NCBI GenBank assembly: GCA_010909165.1
Contig: VJWM01000011.1
Location: 310,001 to 374,000, forward strand
Source: Anthoceros angustus
Taxonomy: Eukaryota > Streptophyta > Anthocerotopsida > Anthocerotales > Anthocerotaceae
Direction of reading: 5' to 3'
DNA length: 64,000 bases
A program made the translations under genes and the position numbers. Position 1 is the first letter of the stretch. Each line of letters begins with the position of its first letter. Shown piece after piece: positions 34,801 to 47,958 of the stretch. Under the pieces are notes generated by a model. The model was not told where the DNA came from. It worked only from the letters and a program-made list of their open reading frames with translations, and did not search any database.

Positions 34801-37800
34801 TCACCGGAATCCATTTGCTTCCCGCACAATCTGCACACGGGTGGGGAAGAAACGAGCCATGACGCTGCGGGTGGCCAGGTAAGGCCACAGCGCAGAGGCA
34901 ACGTGGAGAAGTGAAAGAAGCCAAAAGGAAGCGGAAGGTCCAGTGACTTCCACCAACTCCCGGTACGCCGTTGTGGAGAGGCGAGGCGGGAAAGTGCCAT
35001 AGACGAGAAGGAATAGGTACCAGGAAGCGATACTCCCCCACAACGCCAGGTGATGGATCCACGTGAAGTAGTGGATGCTTGCTGCCAGCTGCAGGTTGGG
35101 CACCAAAACGAGGCCTGTGAACATGAAAACCCCAAAATCCTGGAGATCGGCCACCTGTCCCTGCTTACGCACAGCTCGTGCCCACACTAGTCCGACCGGG
35201 AAGAAAAAGATGACGAATGAAGCCCACACGGAGTTGGCTATATATAACACCAGGAGCCGTCTGTTGAAGTACGCCTTGCGCTGCCCCGTTCGGTACAGTT
35301 CAGGGTGATGTATTAGCTCTTGGGCAGATGCGTCTTGGTCCATAACGCCCACCACCCCGATGGGTAGAGCCGTGAAAACTGTGTTGTAGAACGAGGCATA
35401 CCATGAGTTGTACAAGGGCTGTCCGGACATGAAATTGAACATGTTGGAGTACAGGGCTATCCATCCCATTATGCAAACCTTGTAGAAGAAGTAGAGAATC
35501 TGCAGCACACAGCTCCAGTCGAAGTTAGTAGTCTGACGGAAGACTTGAAGAAGCAAAGAAACTTCACATCACCACGCTCAGAATGAAGACAGAAGCGATG
35601 TGGATGCCTTCCCCTTCCCCTCTTTCTTCTCTGGCACATACTTGATGAAAGAAAGAAAGACGGAAAGAAAGAAAAAAACACTACATAGCACATCGTTCAG
35701 AACGAAGACCAAACGATGTAGATAAACCAGCTGCATTCAGCAGGAGAAGGAGAAGTAGCACACCACGCTTGAAATTCGGCGATAGCACCAATGACCATGC
35801 ACCAGCAACAAATGCTGCAGAAATCTGAATTGCCCAATTGCGTAATCAGCCGCCATGGCTGCCTGTTCATTCAGCAGCACATGAGATTTAAGGCTCATTC
35901 GAATGTAATACATTGCTTAACATGGCTTAACAATGCTAGCTGCAGAAGTACGTACCTGGGCACCTTCCACACCTGCAATCCCAACACCCACATTTGCGGC
36001 CTGAATCATCCCGACGTCATTAGCACCATCTCCGATTGCTAAGCACAACTTGTTCTGGCCTAGACCTTTCCTAACCAGCTGTGTCACTTGGGCCTTTTGC
36101 CTAGGTGACACACGACAGCAGAGCACCGAACTGCACTGCAGACACAGCTGCAAGAAGCCTCTCTGCAGACCCTCGTCTCCTACAATCAGAGCAAGAGATT
36201 GGCCATCGATAACGAGGGCGTGGGAAGCAGGCCCCACAGACCAAGTCTCCTGCTCCAGCTTGCCAACGCTCACACGCTGGCTCAGAGATTGCTCCATGTC
36301 GTCTTCCACCTCCAACCCATTAACATTCAAGCTCCTCCTCCTGCTGCCTCCCACACTATTGCTCCGAAGACTGAGTTTCGACTGCAACTGCTGCATCCTC
36401 CTGCCCCAGTCACTCAGATCTTCTTCATCATCGCTTTTACCATCTTCCAATGACTCCAGACCTTCCCGCAACCTTGTACCAACCAAATCTTTCAAACGCT
36501 GCACACATTCAGTCACACCCTGTATCAATGCACACGCTCAACCACAGCAAACCGCCAGGAAGGAAGGAGGTGGTGCTTTGCTTGAGTCAGCACCTGAGTA
36601 GCTTCTTCCCTCGGAAAACTTTCATTGATAAGTCGAGCTTCGCCAGAATCTAAACTCACAATGATTTTCTCCATGCCCTTGCGCAGCAGACTGCAAACTC
36701 CAAGACTGTAAGACATCAAGCTCAAGACAACACAAGCAACGGTGACACTACGAAAGCTCACCTGCAGGCATAACCAATGTTGATGGCGGTTTCCAACTTA
36801 TCCCCAGTCAACATCCAGATTTTGATACCAGCATGCGCAAGCCGATCAATTGTGTCAGGCACGCCGACCTGAAGCTTGTCCTCTACCCCCGTCCCACCAA
36901 TAACAATCAAACCCTTCTCTATTTCCTCCTCTACTTCCTCTACCCGTGTTTCTCGCTCGCCTCCTACCACATTCTTGGCAGCAGTGTATAACTTATTCCA
37001 TTGCTCATATTCTTCATCTTGAACCTCTCTGTACGCTACAAGCAAAGTCCGCAACCCCACCTCCCCAAATTGTCGCAGATGATCCATGGTTTCCTTCAAC
37101 CAGCCATTCGCTGTAGGATGGACCCTCTCCTGCATAACGGAATCAGCACCTTTACAGAGTAATATCAACTTTCCTTCCGGAAGCCGCACAATGACGGACA
37201 TCCGCTTCCTTGTACTACTGAACTCGAGGACATTCAGAAGCTCATAGCTCTTGTCCCCGGCATTCGAATCTGGCAAGACTTCCCTGATGTGTAATGAGTT
37301 AGAGGTCCTCTTGTAGAAGCAAAATCCAAACTGCTTGGCAGCAACAACAAGAGCCGCTTCATCAGGTGACTCGGCCCTGTAGGTTATGGAGGACATGTCC
37401 TCAACATCCCCTTGCGGAATTGCTGTATGACACAGGGCAAGGACCTCGAAAAAGAACTGAATAATGTTAGCATTCTCCTCCTTCACCCAATTACCCCCCA
37501 AAATCCTCGAATCGTGGAAGTTAAAGCCCCGCACTCGAGGTGTGTCCTCTGTCAGCTGAGGATCAACATCCTCAAACTTCCGAGTAGGCTGCACAAGAGC
37601 AGCACTGCTTCTTTCCTTGCTTATGTTTAAACCCAACTCTTCAGCTGCTCTCTCGACTTCAGTGGTTCCTGTCCCATAAGACACCCCAGCTATAGTACAC
37701 CGGAAAAAGTCCATTTGATTCCTTGTGAGAGTACCAGTTTTGTCAGACAAGATGGTGTCCACTTGGCCCAGTTCTTCATTGAGACCAGCTGACTTCACCT

Positions 37801-39163
37801 TGGCTGCCCTACCACTGTCCTCATCATACATGAGCACATCCTGCATGATGAAGAGAGCTTGAACTACACGGACAATCTCTAGAGTGACGTAAAGAGCAAT
37901 TGGCACCAGGTACCCATAAAGCACCAGACTAGTGACAAAGGACACAATGCCTGCCACAGCAGCTCTATTTGGATTGAAATAAGGGTCCGATGCACCAGGT
38001 CGCAGATACAGCATATTAGGTCCGTGCACTTGGGTGATGATGCCGAAGACCAAGCCTGTGATGAAGCTGAGGATGAATAGTACAAAGAACATGACCCAGA
38101 TCACCTTGTCCAATGATAAATCGATTCGACTGCGTTTGGAGGGCGGAGGGGTTGCATTTTGCATAACCTTGGTGTCATGCCCAGAGTATATCACCACTCC
38201 AAACACATGCCCTGTATTCTGTAGGGTGGAGTCTCGTAGCAGGATCTGCTGGGGACCCACAGATAAGGAAGGGCCGTCCGGGAGGTCCAACACCCCACTG
38301 AACGTGTAGAGAGACGCATTCGGAGCATCACAGGTCAGATGAGCAGTAAAATGCGCGACCTGAGCCAAATCCCGGAGGCTAAGGGTGCAGTCCAGTGCTT
38401 GTCGAACCTGCCTAAATAAATTCCAAGCAAGAGTGGAGTTAACGTGTGACAAAACGATGTCGAAAACAAAATGGCTTTGGCTCAGCTAACCTTGAGATTT
38501 GTTTCTCCATCCAGGTTTCTGGTCTCCACATAGCAAGAGCCTTGCTCAAGACTAGAACACAACAGAAGCAAGTCTGCAGGGAAGTAGTCGTTATCCTCAA
38601 CTTTGACCACATCGCCCACCCTGAGATCCTTCCCCTCCTTCTTCACCAGTGTGCTATCAGGTGAGACAACTAGAACAGATCTGGAGTTCACTTGCTTATC
38701 CCCTTTAGCACGGCGCCAGTCTTCCCAGAGTTCCCGACCCATCCCCAAGGCAAGCACAAATGCCAAGGGCAGTATAACACTGACACTGCTGTATGGACTG
38801 AATGGAGTGAGAGACAAAGCTGCCATGGCTGTGAAGTACCAGTAGGCTGCTCTCCTGTATTGCTCGAAGAGCGACTTGGGCAGGAAATCATACCAAGTAT
38901 ACTTGGTAGTCCTGGTCTCGTTTCCAGGATACCTGCCAATAGTACACACAAAGTGGGTACACTTACAAGAGAGGCTGCAGCAGATACAACACGTACAGTG
39001 TAGGAAGGTAGCTTTACCCAAAGGCCGAGTTGAGGTGTGGCTGATTGCAGTGCACATGGTGGACATCTTCAGACGCAGGAGGAAAATCGCGCAGTGAAGA
39101 AGCAGATGGCTCCCGGCCCCGGCACCACCTGCGCAGCAGCCAGAATCTAGGCAACCAACCCAT
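34801..39163 (-). CDS. P4-type ATPase, phospholipid flippase (ALA family)
   Basis: Seven exons on the minus strand: 39018-39163, 38491-38932, 36762-38407, 36594-36690, 35956-36519, 35764-35862, 34801-35499. They give 1,230 residues, the usual length of plant ALA proteins. Seen in order are the N-terminal [10 protein letters not shown] segment, TM1-2, the actuator loop (LDGETNLK), TM4 with [15 protein letters not shown] (most relatives have PISL), the phosphorylation site DKTGTLT with Asp at about residue 418, the nucleotide domain ([22 protein letters not shown]), [18 protein letters not shown] and six C-terminal TM segments. It moves phospholipids to the cytosolic leaflet, usually with an ALIS/CDC50 partner. 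An unusual Ser/Arg-rich acidic insert (about residues 800-870, [24 protein letters not shown]) lies before the hinge. It is divergent from PDCD2. Confidence 0.95.
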
Positions 39164-39639
39164 GCTCAATCCACAACCTCACGTACTGGGAGGCGAGCCA
39201 GAGAGCTCCCAACTCGACCCTGCAGCCCCGTCCATGCTGGGTGATAGGGCGATGATGCCTGGCGGGGCAGCAGCCAGCTGAGGACTGGCAACACTGCTGG
39301 GAAGTTGCAACTTTGTATTGAATAATGACACGACACCGACTTTTGCCCACGATACCACGCGGCCGGCGCCTGAGGCGCTCCTGCCTGCCAGGTGACTGCC
39401 CAAACTGGAACTCATCACGTCTGCCTTTCCCTTGTAATGCGAGATGCGAGGATAGTAGGGACGGGACCAAAAAAGGAAGAAGTCAGTGATGATGCCTTGC
39501 TGGGACCAAAAAAGGAAGGAGTCAGCGATGCCTTGCGGCAACCGAAGCGAAGCTTCTTAAGAAACGAGACTGCCTCATCCCATCCGCCCATGCAGTTCTA
39601 GGGCTCTTAGTGGGTTGGGTTCCACGTCCGGTGGTCAGC
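39164..39639. promoter_or_regulatory. Shared upstream region of flippase (-) and PDCD2 (+)
   Basis: Only 476 bp separate the two start codons, so both promoters and leaders must fit here, probably as a bidirectional promoter. A short direct repeat, GGGACCAAAAAAGGAAG(A/G)AGTCAG, occurs twice (about 39461-39484 and 39504-39527). No TATA box is obvious on either side. Confidence 0.5.
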
Positions 39640-41978
39640 ATGGTACAGATCACTGAGGAAGGCGAGCTGGAGGATCGAATGCGAGATTTGCAGCTGGAGT
39701 CCTTAGAAGTTGGGGATGTTGAGGCGGAGGAGGGATGTGGGTCCGATGGAGGGGATGATGATGGGGAAGACGAAGACCTCGATGATGACGAAGAGGAAGA
39801 GGAAGAGGAGGAGGATGGATTGCCCCGTGTGATGGTTGGGTATGCGCAAAAGCCCCAGAAAGCGTGGGTCCTGGCGAGGCACCATTTCCCGAGCAAAGCT
39901 GGCGGCACTCCTGTATGGCCTATTCTGTCTCACGTTTGGTTTTTGGAGCTCTGCGTTTGACCTCATCAGTGAGGTGCACTCGGTCTGACGATGTGGATTG
40001 TTTTGCAGGCATGGTTGGATCCTGTGAGACTTCCTGACGGCAAGGACAGCAGCTGTGGATTCTGTAACAATCCTTTGGAGTTTCTGTTGCAGGTGATACT
40101 CTTCAGTGGGTTGTGGTGGAGGAATCTGACAATTCCGAAGGGCTGTGAAGTAACCATGTCTTGTGGATGATGCAGGTTTACGGCCCCATAGATGATGTAG
40201 ATGAGGCTTTCCATAGAACTTTGTTTGTCTTCATGTGCCCTAGCATGACTTGCCTGCAAAAGGATCAAGCTGAGCAGAAAAGTCACGCTGCGCACCAAGG
40301 GCCCAGAAGGTGAGGTTTAGCTCGAATTCAAGCATGGGTTTTAGGTGTTAAGAGGCTGTTTTTGGGCAGCGGGATCTATGGTGGGCGGTAGATCATTCTC
40401 TTGTCAGCATCTAGAGTGGGGAATGACTTGTGTGTTGTAATTGGCCAGTGTAAAGGTCTTCCGGTCCCAGCTTCCCCGTGAAAATCCTTACTACTCAACT
40501 TCACCTCCACGGTCTGATGGGCAAGATGCGCCGTCGTGTGAAGGAGGTATGGTGATTCTGTGTTAGTGTTGGCACCCATTGTTGTGACAATCGCCGTTTT
40601 TTCACCTAAATGGATGCTCAGATGGACAGGTCTCTGAATTCAATACAGCCCACTGACTCACATAAATTGGGGCTGATGCTCAGCTTTCCTTTGCAGCTGG
40701 TGTGGAACATGGAAGGCTGCGAAGAAGGTGTGCGGGGGCTGTAAACAAACCCGATATTGCTCGAAGAGTCATCAGGTGACCTTAGAGAGTGGTGCTAAAC
40801 TGACTGCTTCTGCTTTCCTTCGATTATGGCATAATCCCTGACAGTAGTGGCTGGGAGTGTTGATCAGTTGCTGCATTGGAGAAGTGGTCACGCATCCTTC
40901 TGTCGTGAAGTTCAAGCAGCCAAGGCTAGCAACACAGCAGAGAACTCTGATAATATGGATGTAGACAAGACTCGTGGAGCCAACGGCAAGGGCTCTGGCG
41001 AGACGAATCCGGGAGGGCATAAATACACCGATGGCATTGCTCTGGCTGCAAGCACAAAGTCGTGGCCCGAGTTCGAACTTGTGGTAGATGATGAACCTCC
41101 TGAACAGGTTCTTGGGCAAGGAGATTATAGTGCACGATCCAGAGAAAGGAGCTTATATATAGATTACATGAGAAGGATGGCTGAAAGCCCATCCGATACA
41201 GATGTTCGAGGAGTGGAGCAGGTAGGTGCTGACTGGCCTCTTCCTCGTCACGGAGTGTGGGTACGTGTGCACACGAGGTTCCAGCATTGAATCGCCGAGC
41301 TGTGGTGCAGGCATCGAAGGAGCAGCAGCATTGGGCCTCTTTCCAAGCTCGTTTGGCAAGGGCTCCTGAGCAAATTCTAAGGTACCATATCTTGCCCTGC
41401 TTCGCAATTCACTGTAGATATTGTGGGCTTGGTGGAATAGGTTGTGGCCGGCTTGGTGGACTTGGTTGTGGGCTTGGTGGAATTGGTTGATCCCAGCTGG
41501 AGGATATGTGGTATGGAACGTTGATACGGTGGGTGGTTGAAAAGGTATTGTAGATCAGAAGGGACGAAACCCTTGTGGCCAAGACTGGACCAGCAGCCTG
41601 CTGCTTCCGACATCCCTCCTTGTGGTAGCTGCGGTGGCCCGCGCATATTCGAGTTTCAGGTAAGGTGTCGATGGAAAGTGAGGAGGTGTGGAGCCATCCT
41701 GGTGGCAACTGACATCGACCCTGCATCTCCCAAAGCTGTGCACGCTGCTGATGTCGACACGTTGATTTATTCATTGAATCCTTCCTTCACTCATCCTGCA
41801 GATTCTACCTCAGCTGCTCTACTTTTTGCAAGTGGAAAACGAAGCCAAGTCTCTGGACTGGGCAACCATCGCCGTCTACACCTGTGCCTCGTCCTGCCAC
41901 ATCGGATCTGCTCCAGCTGTTTCACAGGGCTACAAGGAAGAATTTGCGTGGGTGCAGTTAGAGAGCTACGGAGCTTGA
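39640..41978 (+). CDS. PDCD2-type protein with MYND zinc finger
   Basis: Nine exons: 39640-39912, 40009-40092, 40176-40309, 40449-40546, 40684-40775, 40868-41221, 41311-41381, 41545-41659, 41802-41978. They give 465 residues. The order is an acidic N-terminus (D/E runs at residues 37-65), the PDCD2 N-terminal part (KAWVLARHHFPSKAGGTPAW, CGFCNNPLEFLLQVY, RTLFVFMCPSMTC), an MYND zinc finger (CSWCGTWK, VCGGCKQTRYCSKSHQ, HWRSGH), a variable acidic linker, and the PDCD2 C-terminal domain (ASFQARLARAPEQILRY, PCGSCGGPRIFEFQ, LPQLLYFL, EFAWVQL). Animal PDCD2 and yeast Tsr4 are chaperones that escort ribosomal protein uS5; the same role is likely here by family. The acceptor before CSWCGTW is at 40683, chosen over another AG closer to the finger because only it keeps phase. 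Confidence 0.93.
41420..41491. repeat. GGCTTGGTGGA minisatellite in a PDCD2 intron
   Basis: Short units TTGTGGGCTTGGTGGAATAGG, GGCCGGCTTGGTGGACTTGG and a third similar copy lie inside the seventh intron (41382-41544). The unit is about 22 bp and imperfect. Confidence 0.75.
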
Positions 41979-43027
41979 TGGGCTGTGCTGTGCAACAGTG
42001 CTGTGCCGTGCTGCCCTTCGTCGCTCCCATCACGGTTGCTGTGCTGGGGGAGCCTCCCCCTTTTAGTGGTGGTTACGCTCCCCGTGTTGTACAGGCGGCA
42101 GAAACGCCATCCTAATCAAAAGAGGTGGAAGCACAGGAAAGTGAGCTCACCTGGTCACTTGTGTGATGCATCATGCGCGTGCGACCGTGGGTCACGCGGG
42201 TCCCTTCCGGCTTAACTGTCGGCCCCAGGACTGGTGCCTGCAAGTCAGCCCACAGCCCACTTGGTCATGCACGCTGGGAATCAGTAGGTAGCGGTACAAT
42301 GCCGCGTCCAGACAGAAAACAATGTGCACCAGGTAGTGCCTGGAGTGTCAGCATCCAGGTGCAGACATTTTGTTCAAGGAAGGCACAAGAGAAAAGAAGA
42401 GAAGAGAAGAGAAGAGAAGAGAAGGAGGAGGTGGGACTCGGAGCAGCAGGCTGCAGATTCAACAGCCAGAGCAGAGCAGAGCAGTGAAGTTTGGTGCGTC
42501 GGCATCTGCTCTTCAGGATGGCTTGCTGGTGATGTGTGACATTTCCCCACCTTTCCATCCCGCTCGCCATCCTGGAAGCATTGTTGTAGCTCACGACAAA
42601 GGGAATGCTCGCTGTCGCCTGCCCACTGGCCGGCTGGTGAGTCTACCCTGCCCTGCCCTTCCCAGTCCTGTCCGATACTTACCCAGACTGTGGCCTGGAC
42701 TGGACATAGCATGCAGCTGTAGCTGCCCATGGAATGGAACTTGCCGAGGTGCTTCTTCTCCGGACCGGACCAGCAAGCCCCAGGGCACACACCAATATGG
42801 GCATGTCCAGCACCACTGCCCACCATGCCGTTTTCTGGGCTGTGCGTGTGGGGACTCTTGACCCACAAGTCGTCCACCAGGCCAGGCCCACACGCATGCA
42901 ACCTTAGCCAACACGCATGCAGCCATCCATAGCCAGCACGCAAACAACACATATTCCTTCCTTCCCTCGCTTGACTACCCCTTGTACAGGAAGTAGCAAG
43001 ACTGGCCTTATCTGTGCATGTCTTAAT
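41979..43027. other. Intergenic after PDCD2
   Basis: It contains a GAAGA microsatellite at about 42395-42425 and CT-rich low-complexity DNA. No frame resembles a known protein. Confidence 0.5.
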
Positions 43028-43129
43028 GCATGTACGAGTCGACTCACCACTCACCATGGATGCATGTACGAGTCGACTCACCACTCACCATGGATGCATG
43101 TACGAGTCGACTCACCACTCACCATGGAT
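43028..43129. repeat. Perfect tandem repeat, 34-bp unit, three copies
   Basis: GCATGTACGAGTCGACTCAC plus CACTCACCATGGAT is repeated without change at 43028-43061, 43062-43095 and 43096-43129. Perfect identity suggests a recent origin. Each unit contains a GAGTCGACTC palindrome and a CCATGG. Confidence 0.9.
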
Positions 43130-45513
43130 GCATGCACATTCACCCCGGGCAGGGCCGGTGAGGAGTCCAACGTTTATCTCATGTCCATGCTCCCTTGCCG
43201 TAACCCGGGGTGGCCAGGCACGTGGGCCTAACCCAGCGCACGTGACCGGAATAGTGGGCGATAGGGTTTATTGTATGAATGTACATATGTAAGTGGTAAG
43301 GTAATCGGTTCCATCAGTCACGCGCTGATCATGAGAGACCATGGCGATCGCAATCCCGGCCCCTGGCCTCCGCGCGAGGGCAGGCAAGCTGGCAGGCGTG
43401 AGCCGGGGGCAAGCGTGGCGCCAGCTAAGTCCGACGTGGCCACACTCGATGCCGCCACTTGATGTCGCGCATGTGCCCTGCGTCGGGGAGGTAAGGTTAC
43501 GTACGTACTAGTCTAACCAACGGACCACACATTAGTCCGAATACGTTAACCCCAGTGGAAACCTGCATTCGCTGGCCCCGCCAGCCTGGCATGGGGTTCT
43601 GTGCACACTCCATACGCCATGTGGCATGTGCCTGCATGCCAGCCTGGTTCAGACAGCATCTCTCGACTCACTCCATGTAGCACATACGCACTTTGCAGCT
43701 CACCGCGTGGATGGAGGAGATGGATGCGCATACCATACGTACTCATCTATCTGTATCTATATCGACGGGAATTCGGCCGGGAATCGAGCTCTGGTCGGCC
43801 CCGCCCCCGCCGTCGCTCTTTACCGCCTGACCTACGAGCTGTGGATACCACTTTTCTGCTCCCCTTTTCTACTGCAGAGTAGGTATTCGACCAACATCGA
43901 AGACTGTACACACATACATATGTACATAGGATGCTTCAACGGGAAATTCAAGGAGGAGAAGTGTGACGAGGTGTTAGTTAGTATGAAGAAATACAGCACT
44001 GGACTCCCTCGGGTGATTTCTTGGGCATCATGGGACCTCCTGCACCACCTGCAACAGCCAGACGAGAACAATATATAATCTGTAATATAACTCTTCTGAA
44101 CGTTGTAGGTACATGGATGTCGCGCTTAGAGGTCTCGCGCGCTCGCTCGCGGGCGTGGCTGGAGAACTGTCCAGCCACATTAATAGTATTATTATAGCCG
44201 TTTCGTCCCACAAGTGAGGGAGGTGCGTCTGCGTCTGCGTGTGCTGTGCTGCCCCCAGTTCTGTTCTGCCCTGCGGATCCCTGCCAAGTCCAGCCGAGCA
44301 TGTAGAGAGAGGCGAGAGAGTGGGAGGCGGGACTGGGACTCTCTGGGGGCCAGCCAGCGAGCCAGCCAGCTCGCTGCTGCCTCCTGCCTGTGTCCCTGCT
44401 TCCGGCCTTCGTGCCTCTTCCACGCCTCGTCCACCGCGGCGGCTCAGGCCTGGACGCCGCCGCATCCGCCAATCCGCTCGCAGCCTCCCCCGTCTGCCGT
44501 CCATTCCACCTTCCCCCTTCCTTGCTCCATTGCTGCTTCGCCGCGCGGTGTGGCTTTGTTTGACTGGCTACGCAGGCAGGACAGAACAGAACAGAAACAG
44601 AAGAGAATACATGACAGCAGAACAGGTTGCATTCGCTTTGCTTGATTGGCGCAAGACTCTCATCACAAAAGAGAAGCGAGCAGCGGACCGGACAGGAGCC
44701 GCTTCCAGGACCCTGCTGTTGCAGCAGCAATCAATTCCCCTCCCTCCTTCCCCGTGCACCTGTCTCCAGTTGTCAGATGCCGTCACGCCTACTTCTCTCC
44801 TTCCTGGAGCGCCTGCGGGGGACCAATTCTGCTTTGTGTGCTTTGATTTGACTCTCTGGATTGCCTTGGAGACGCGGATAAACTTTTGTGTCGTGTGCCT
44901 GAATTGTTCCGCCTCTCCTGCTTCCCTCCCCCTTTTCGGAAGCCTCAGTCCTTCTTTTTGTGAATTCTACACTCTGTCTTTGTCAGGATTAAGAGCTGAT
45001 GTTGGAAAAACAAGCGAGCTGGCTGCTGAGCTTCCCGGACATCATTTCGTCTGATCACCGCGTCAATTTGAAGAGGCTTGCTAGCAGCTGAGATCGGAGG
45101 CGGGAGATCTCGGGCTTCGTGTATGTGGCCAGCGGTCGAGACTGCTTCCAATTTGTTGTAGGGGAAAGTGCGGGAGCTCAAATAGAAAAGTGCTGTAGGG
45201 GAGCTCCCGGAGCTTATTGTTATTGGCGATTGCATCTTGAGGAAAGGATAGGAAGGGATAGGTGATGTGCGCTTCTTGCAGGCGGAATTGTCGGGCTCTC
45301 GGAGTCTCAATGCTTCTGTGCTCTGCACTCCAGCTCAGGAGGAGGAGGTTCACCATAGCTCGCGGCTACAGAGGTTATTACAGCTTTGTGCCCTAAGGAC
45401 CTTGGTTGCCTTGGCTTCATCACGCAGGTCAGGGAGGGCCAGCAAGAATTCTTCAAGAACAATCCATCTCCTTCTCGCAGCTTCCTTCATAGTTTCACGA
45501 CGGTCTGCTCAGG
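43130..45513. other. Intergenic and probable long leader of the GT106 gene
   Basis: No coding similarity. From about 44100 the DNA becomes GC-rich and pyrimidine-rich (CGCGCTCGCTCGCGGG at 44136-44152), typical of a plant promoter. Several upstream ATGs between 45000 and 45513 suggest either short upstream ORFs or a leader intron; the sequence alone does not decide. Confidence 0.45.
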
Positions 45514-47958
45514 ATGAGGAAGATGCCGATGTTGCAGCTATCATTTATTTCGTGGCGAGGGCCTATGATCCACTCCCTGCCAGCTATGAGCACACTCCTA
45601 TCCTCTCCCAAAAAGTCCAAAAGTCATGTGAAAACCTGGGGGGGAAGAGCTTCTGGTGCAACTTGGTGGCTCCTTCTGTTGGCGGTCTTTGCGTTGATGA
45701 GTATGTCCAAGTACATATTCACGTGGCATCCTCAAGGATTTGATGACGGCTGCAGTGGCTCAACTGGATTGGCGGCAAGAGAGCAACATCTGCAGTCCCA
45801 AATTTTAGGGAGCGCGTACCCCCGGCCTCTTGAGCCACATGCTGTAAGCTCCAATCTTACAGGGGTGGAGCGTACTTTTTGGGAACAGCCTGACAGCATG
45901 GGATACCGGCCTTGCGTTGTGTTTAGTGATGAGTACAGAGGGGCCTCAGCTCTTCTGGGATCGGCGGGGAGGCGGAAATATTTGATGGTGGTCGTAAACG
46001 GGGGACTCAACCAACAGCGGAACCAGATTGTGGATGCTGTCGTAATTGCTCGCATTCTCCAGGCCACTTTGGTACTGCCTGTTATGCAGGTCAACCAGGT
46101 TTGGGGAGATGAAAGGTAATTTGCTTCCGCCTTACTTTTGTTCCGGGAAGTGTGCGTCCCTTGTTTCCTGTGCCACTTGATGCCCATCGTCGGTGAAATC
46201 TTTGTCAGGCACAGTTTGTGTGGAACTTCTTGGGAGTCTGGACTGCCATGTGTTGTCAGCGCCTCTCCAAGATGTGGGACAGCAACATATTGCTATAGCT
46301 AGTTGTCTTTCTGAAAGTGGATGTTTGACCGGCTTTGTCGTCAATCCTCGCGTCTGTGAAAAGGTGGACTCTTCCCACTTGAGTGACGCTAACTGATCTG
46401 CCTGGCTTCTCTCTGTGCGTGCAGTGAATTTTCAGAGATCTTCGATGCCGAACACTTCAAGGAGACATTAAGGGAGGACGTCAGAGTAGTATCATCGCTA
46501 CCCTCGACGCTTTTGACAAGCAAGTTCATTATTGGAAACAAGCTGCCACTGTATGCCAGCCCTGAATGGTATCGATCTCGATATTCTAAACAGGTGCGAA
46601 GCAATTGCAGTGTAGTAACGTGCATCCTGTCACGTTTTTGAAGGGTCTTATCAACAGCTTTCTTACAGTGGATTTTGCTACAGTTCCGCAGAAATGTTCT
46701 TCTCCTTCGAGGTCTGGACTCTAAGCTATCCAAGGATCTACCGTCAGATTTGCAAAAATTACGGTGCAAGGTACGTTGAATCCTTGGAATTGATGTCTGC
46801 TCTCCAACCTATCCATCCACATTGGTGAACGGTCGGTTGGGAGGACAGGAGCAGCAGTGTCTTGCCTTGGAGATCATGCTTCAATGCCCATTTATATCTC
46901 AGCTTCGCTTGTGGCCTGTCGCGTCCAGGTGGCGTTCCATGCTCTGCGCTTTGCCGCACCAATTCAGGCTGTAGGTGAAATGCTGGCCAATAGAATGTGG
47001 CAAGACGGTCCTTATGTAGCTCTTCACCTCAGAATGGAGAAGGACGTCTGGGTCAGGACTGGCTGCTTGCCAGGATTGGGTCCGAGATTTGATGAAGAGG
47101 TGAACAGGACACGGGCTCAAGCGCCACAGCTTCTGACTACGCGGAATACCCTGACTTATGACGAACGAAAATTCGCCGGTCTCTGCCCCTTGAACGCCGC
47201 GGAAGTAGTCAGGTAGTTCTCCTCATTGTGCGTGTTGTGCGTCAAATCCTCATACCGTGGGTAGTACCCGAAGTCTCATGTAGTTTTGAGGGTTTGCAGC
47301 GTTCTTTATGTTCTGGTAATGACTCTGCCGCAGGCTCTTGCGAGCTATGGGAGCAACAGAAACGACGCGAATCTATTGGGCTGGTGGTGAGCCTCTAGGT
47401 GGAGCAAAGGCTTTGGAGCCTCTTGTCGAAGCATTTCCTCATCTGTACAACAAGGAAAAGCTTGCACGGCCCGAGGAGCTAGAACCGTTTCGCAACAAAG
47501 CTTCCAGTCTTGCGGCCATTGACTATTTGGTATCCTTGAACAGCGACGTCTTCATGCCATCCCATGGCGGCAACATGGGGCGTGCCATTCAGGTCCGTTG
47601 TCAAGCTCCCAATCTTTTGTATGAACAGGCTGATTTTCGGAAACTGAAGGACCAAGTTCCACAGTTCCCTCTAATGCTCTTTCCCGCCTTGCAGGGTCAC
47701 AGAGCATATGCTGGACATCGCAAGCACATAACTCCAAACAAGAGAGAGATGCTCCCACATTTTCTGGACACGTCTCTACTGGAGGAGGAGTTCAATAGCA
47801 TCATCAGACTTGTTCACAATGAGTCATTGGGTCAACCGACTTTGCGGACGGACAAACCGGGGAGGGACGTCATCGCTTATCCAGTGCCTGAGTGCATGTG
47901 CCAAAGGAAGGAGCCAGAATCAAGGCCAGTGTCAGCCAGATCGACCTCTGTCTTCTGA
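45514..47958 (+). CDS. GT106/O-fucosyltransferase-like Golgi glycosyltransferase
   Basis: Six exons, 45514-46115, 46425-46593, 46669-46770, 46929-47212, 47334-47592 and 47695-47958, join in phase to 559 residues. The N-terminus has a single membrane anchor (WWLLLLAVFALMSMSKYIF, about residues 48-66), so it should be a type II Golgi protein. The catalytic region shows the plant O-fucosyltransferase-like landmarks VVNGGLNQQRNQIVDAVVIA, LPVMQVNQVWGDESEFSEIF, YVALHLRMEKDVWVRTGC, IYWAGGEPLGG, DVFMPSHGGNMGRA, ITPNKREMLPHFL and GRDVIAYPVPECMC. Some members of this plant group are GT106 rhamnosyltransferases acting on rhamnogalacturonan I pectin; others are only inferred. I keep the activity at family level: a wall-polysaccharide or glycoprotein glycosyltransferase. 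Confidence 0.93.

Noticed and set aside
36050-36601. Plus-strand frame within the flippase gene
   Set aside because: It is the antisense shadow of exon 5, which encodes the conserved GDGANDV segment.
42374-43084. 236-codon minus-strand frame
   Set aside because: Composition is Cys/Trp/Ser-rich without domain structure, and the region holds microsatellites. It is a chance frame in low-complexity DNA.
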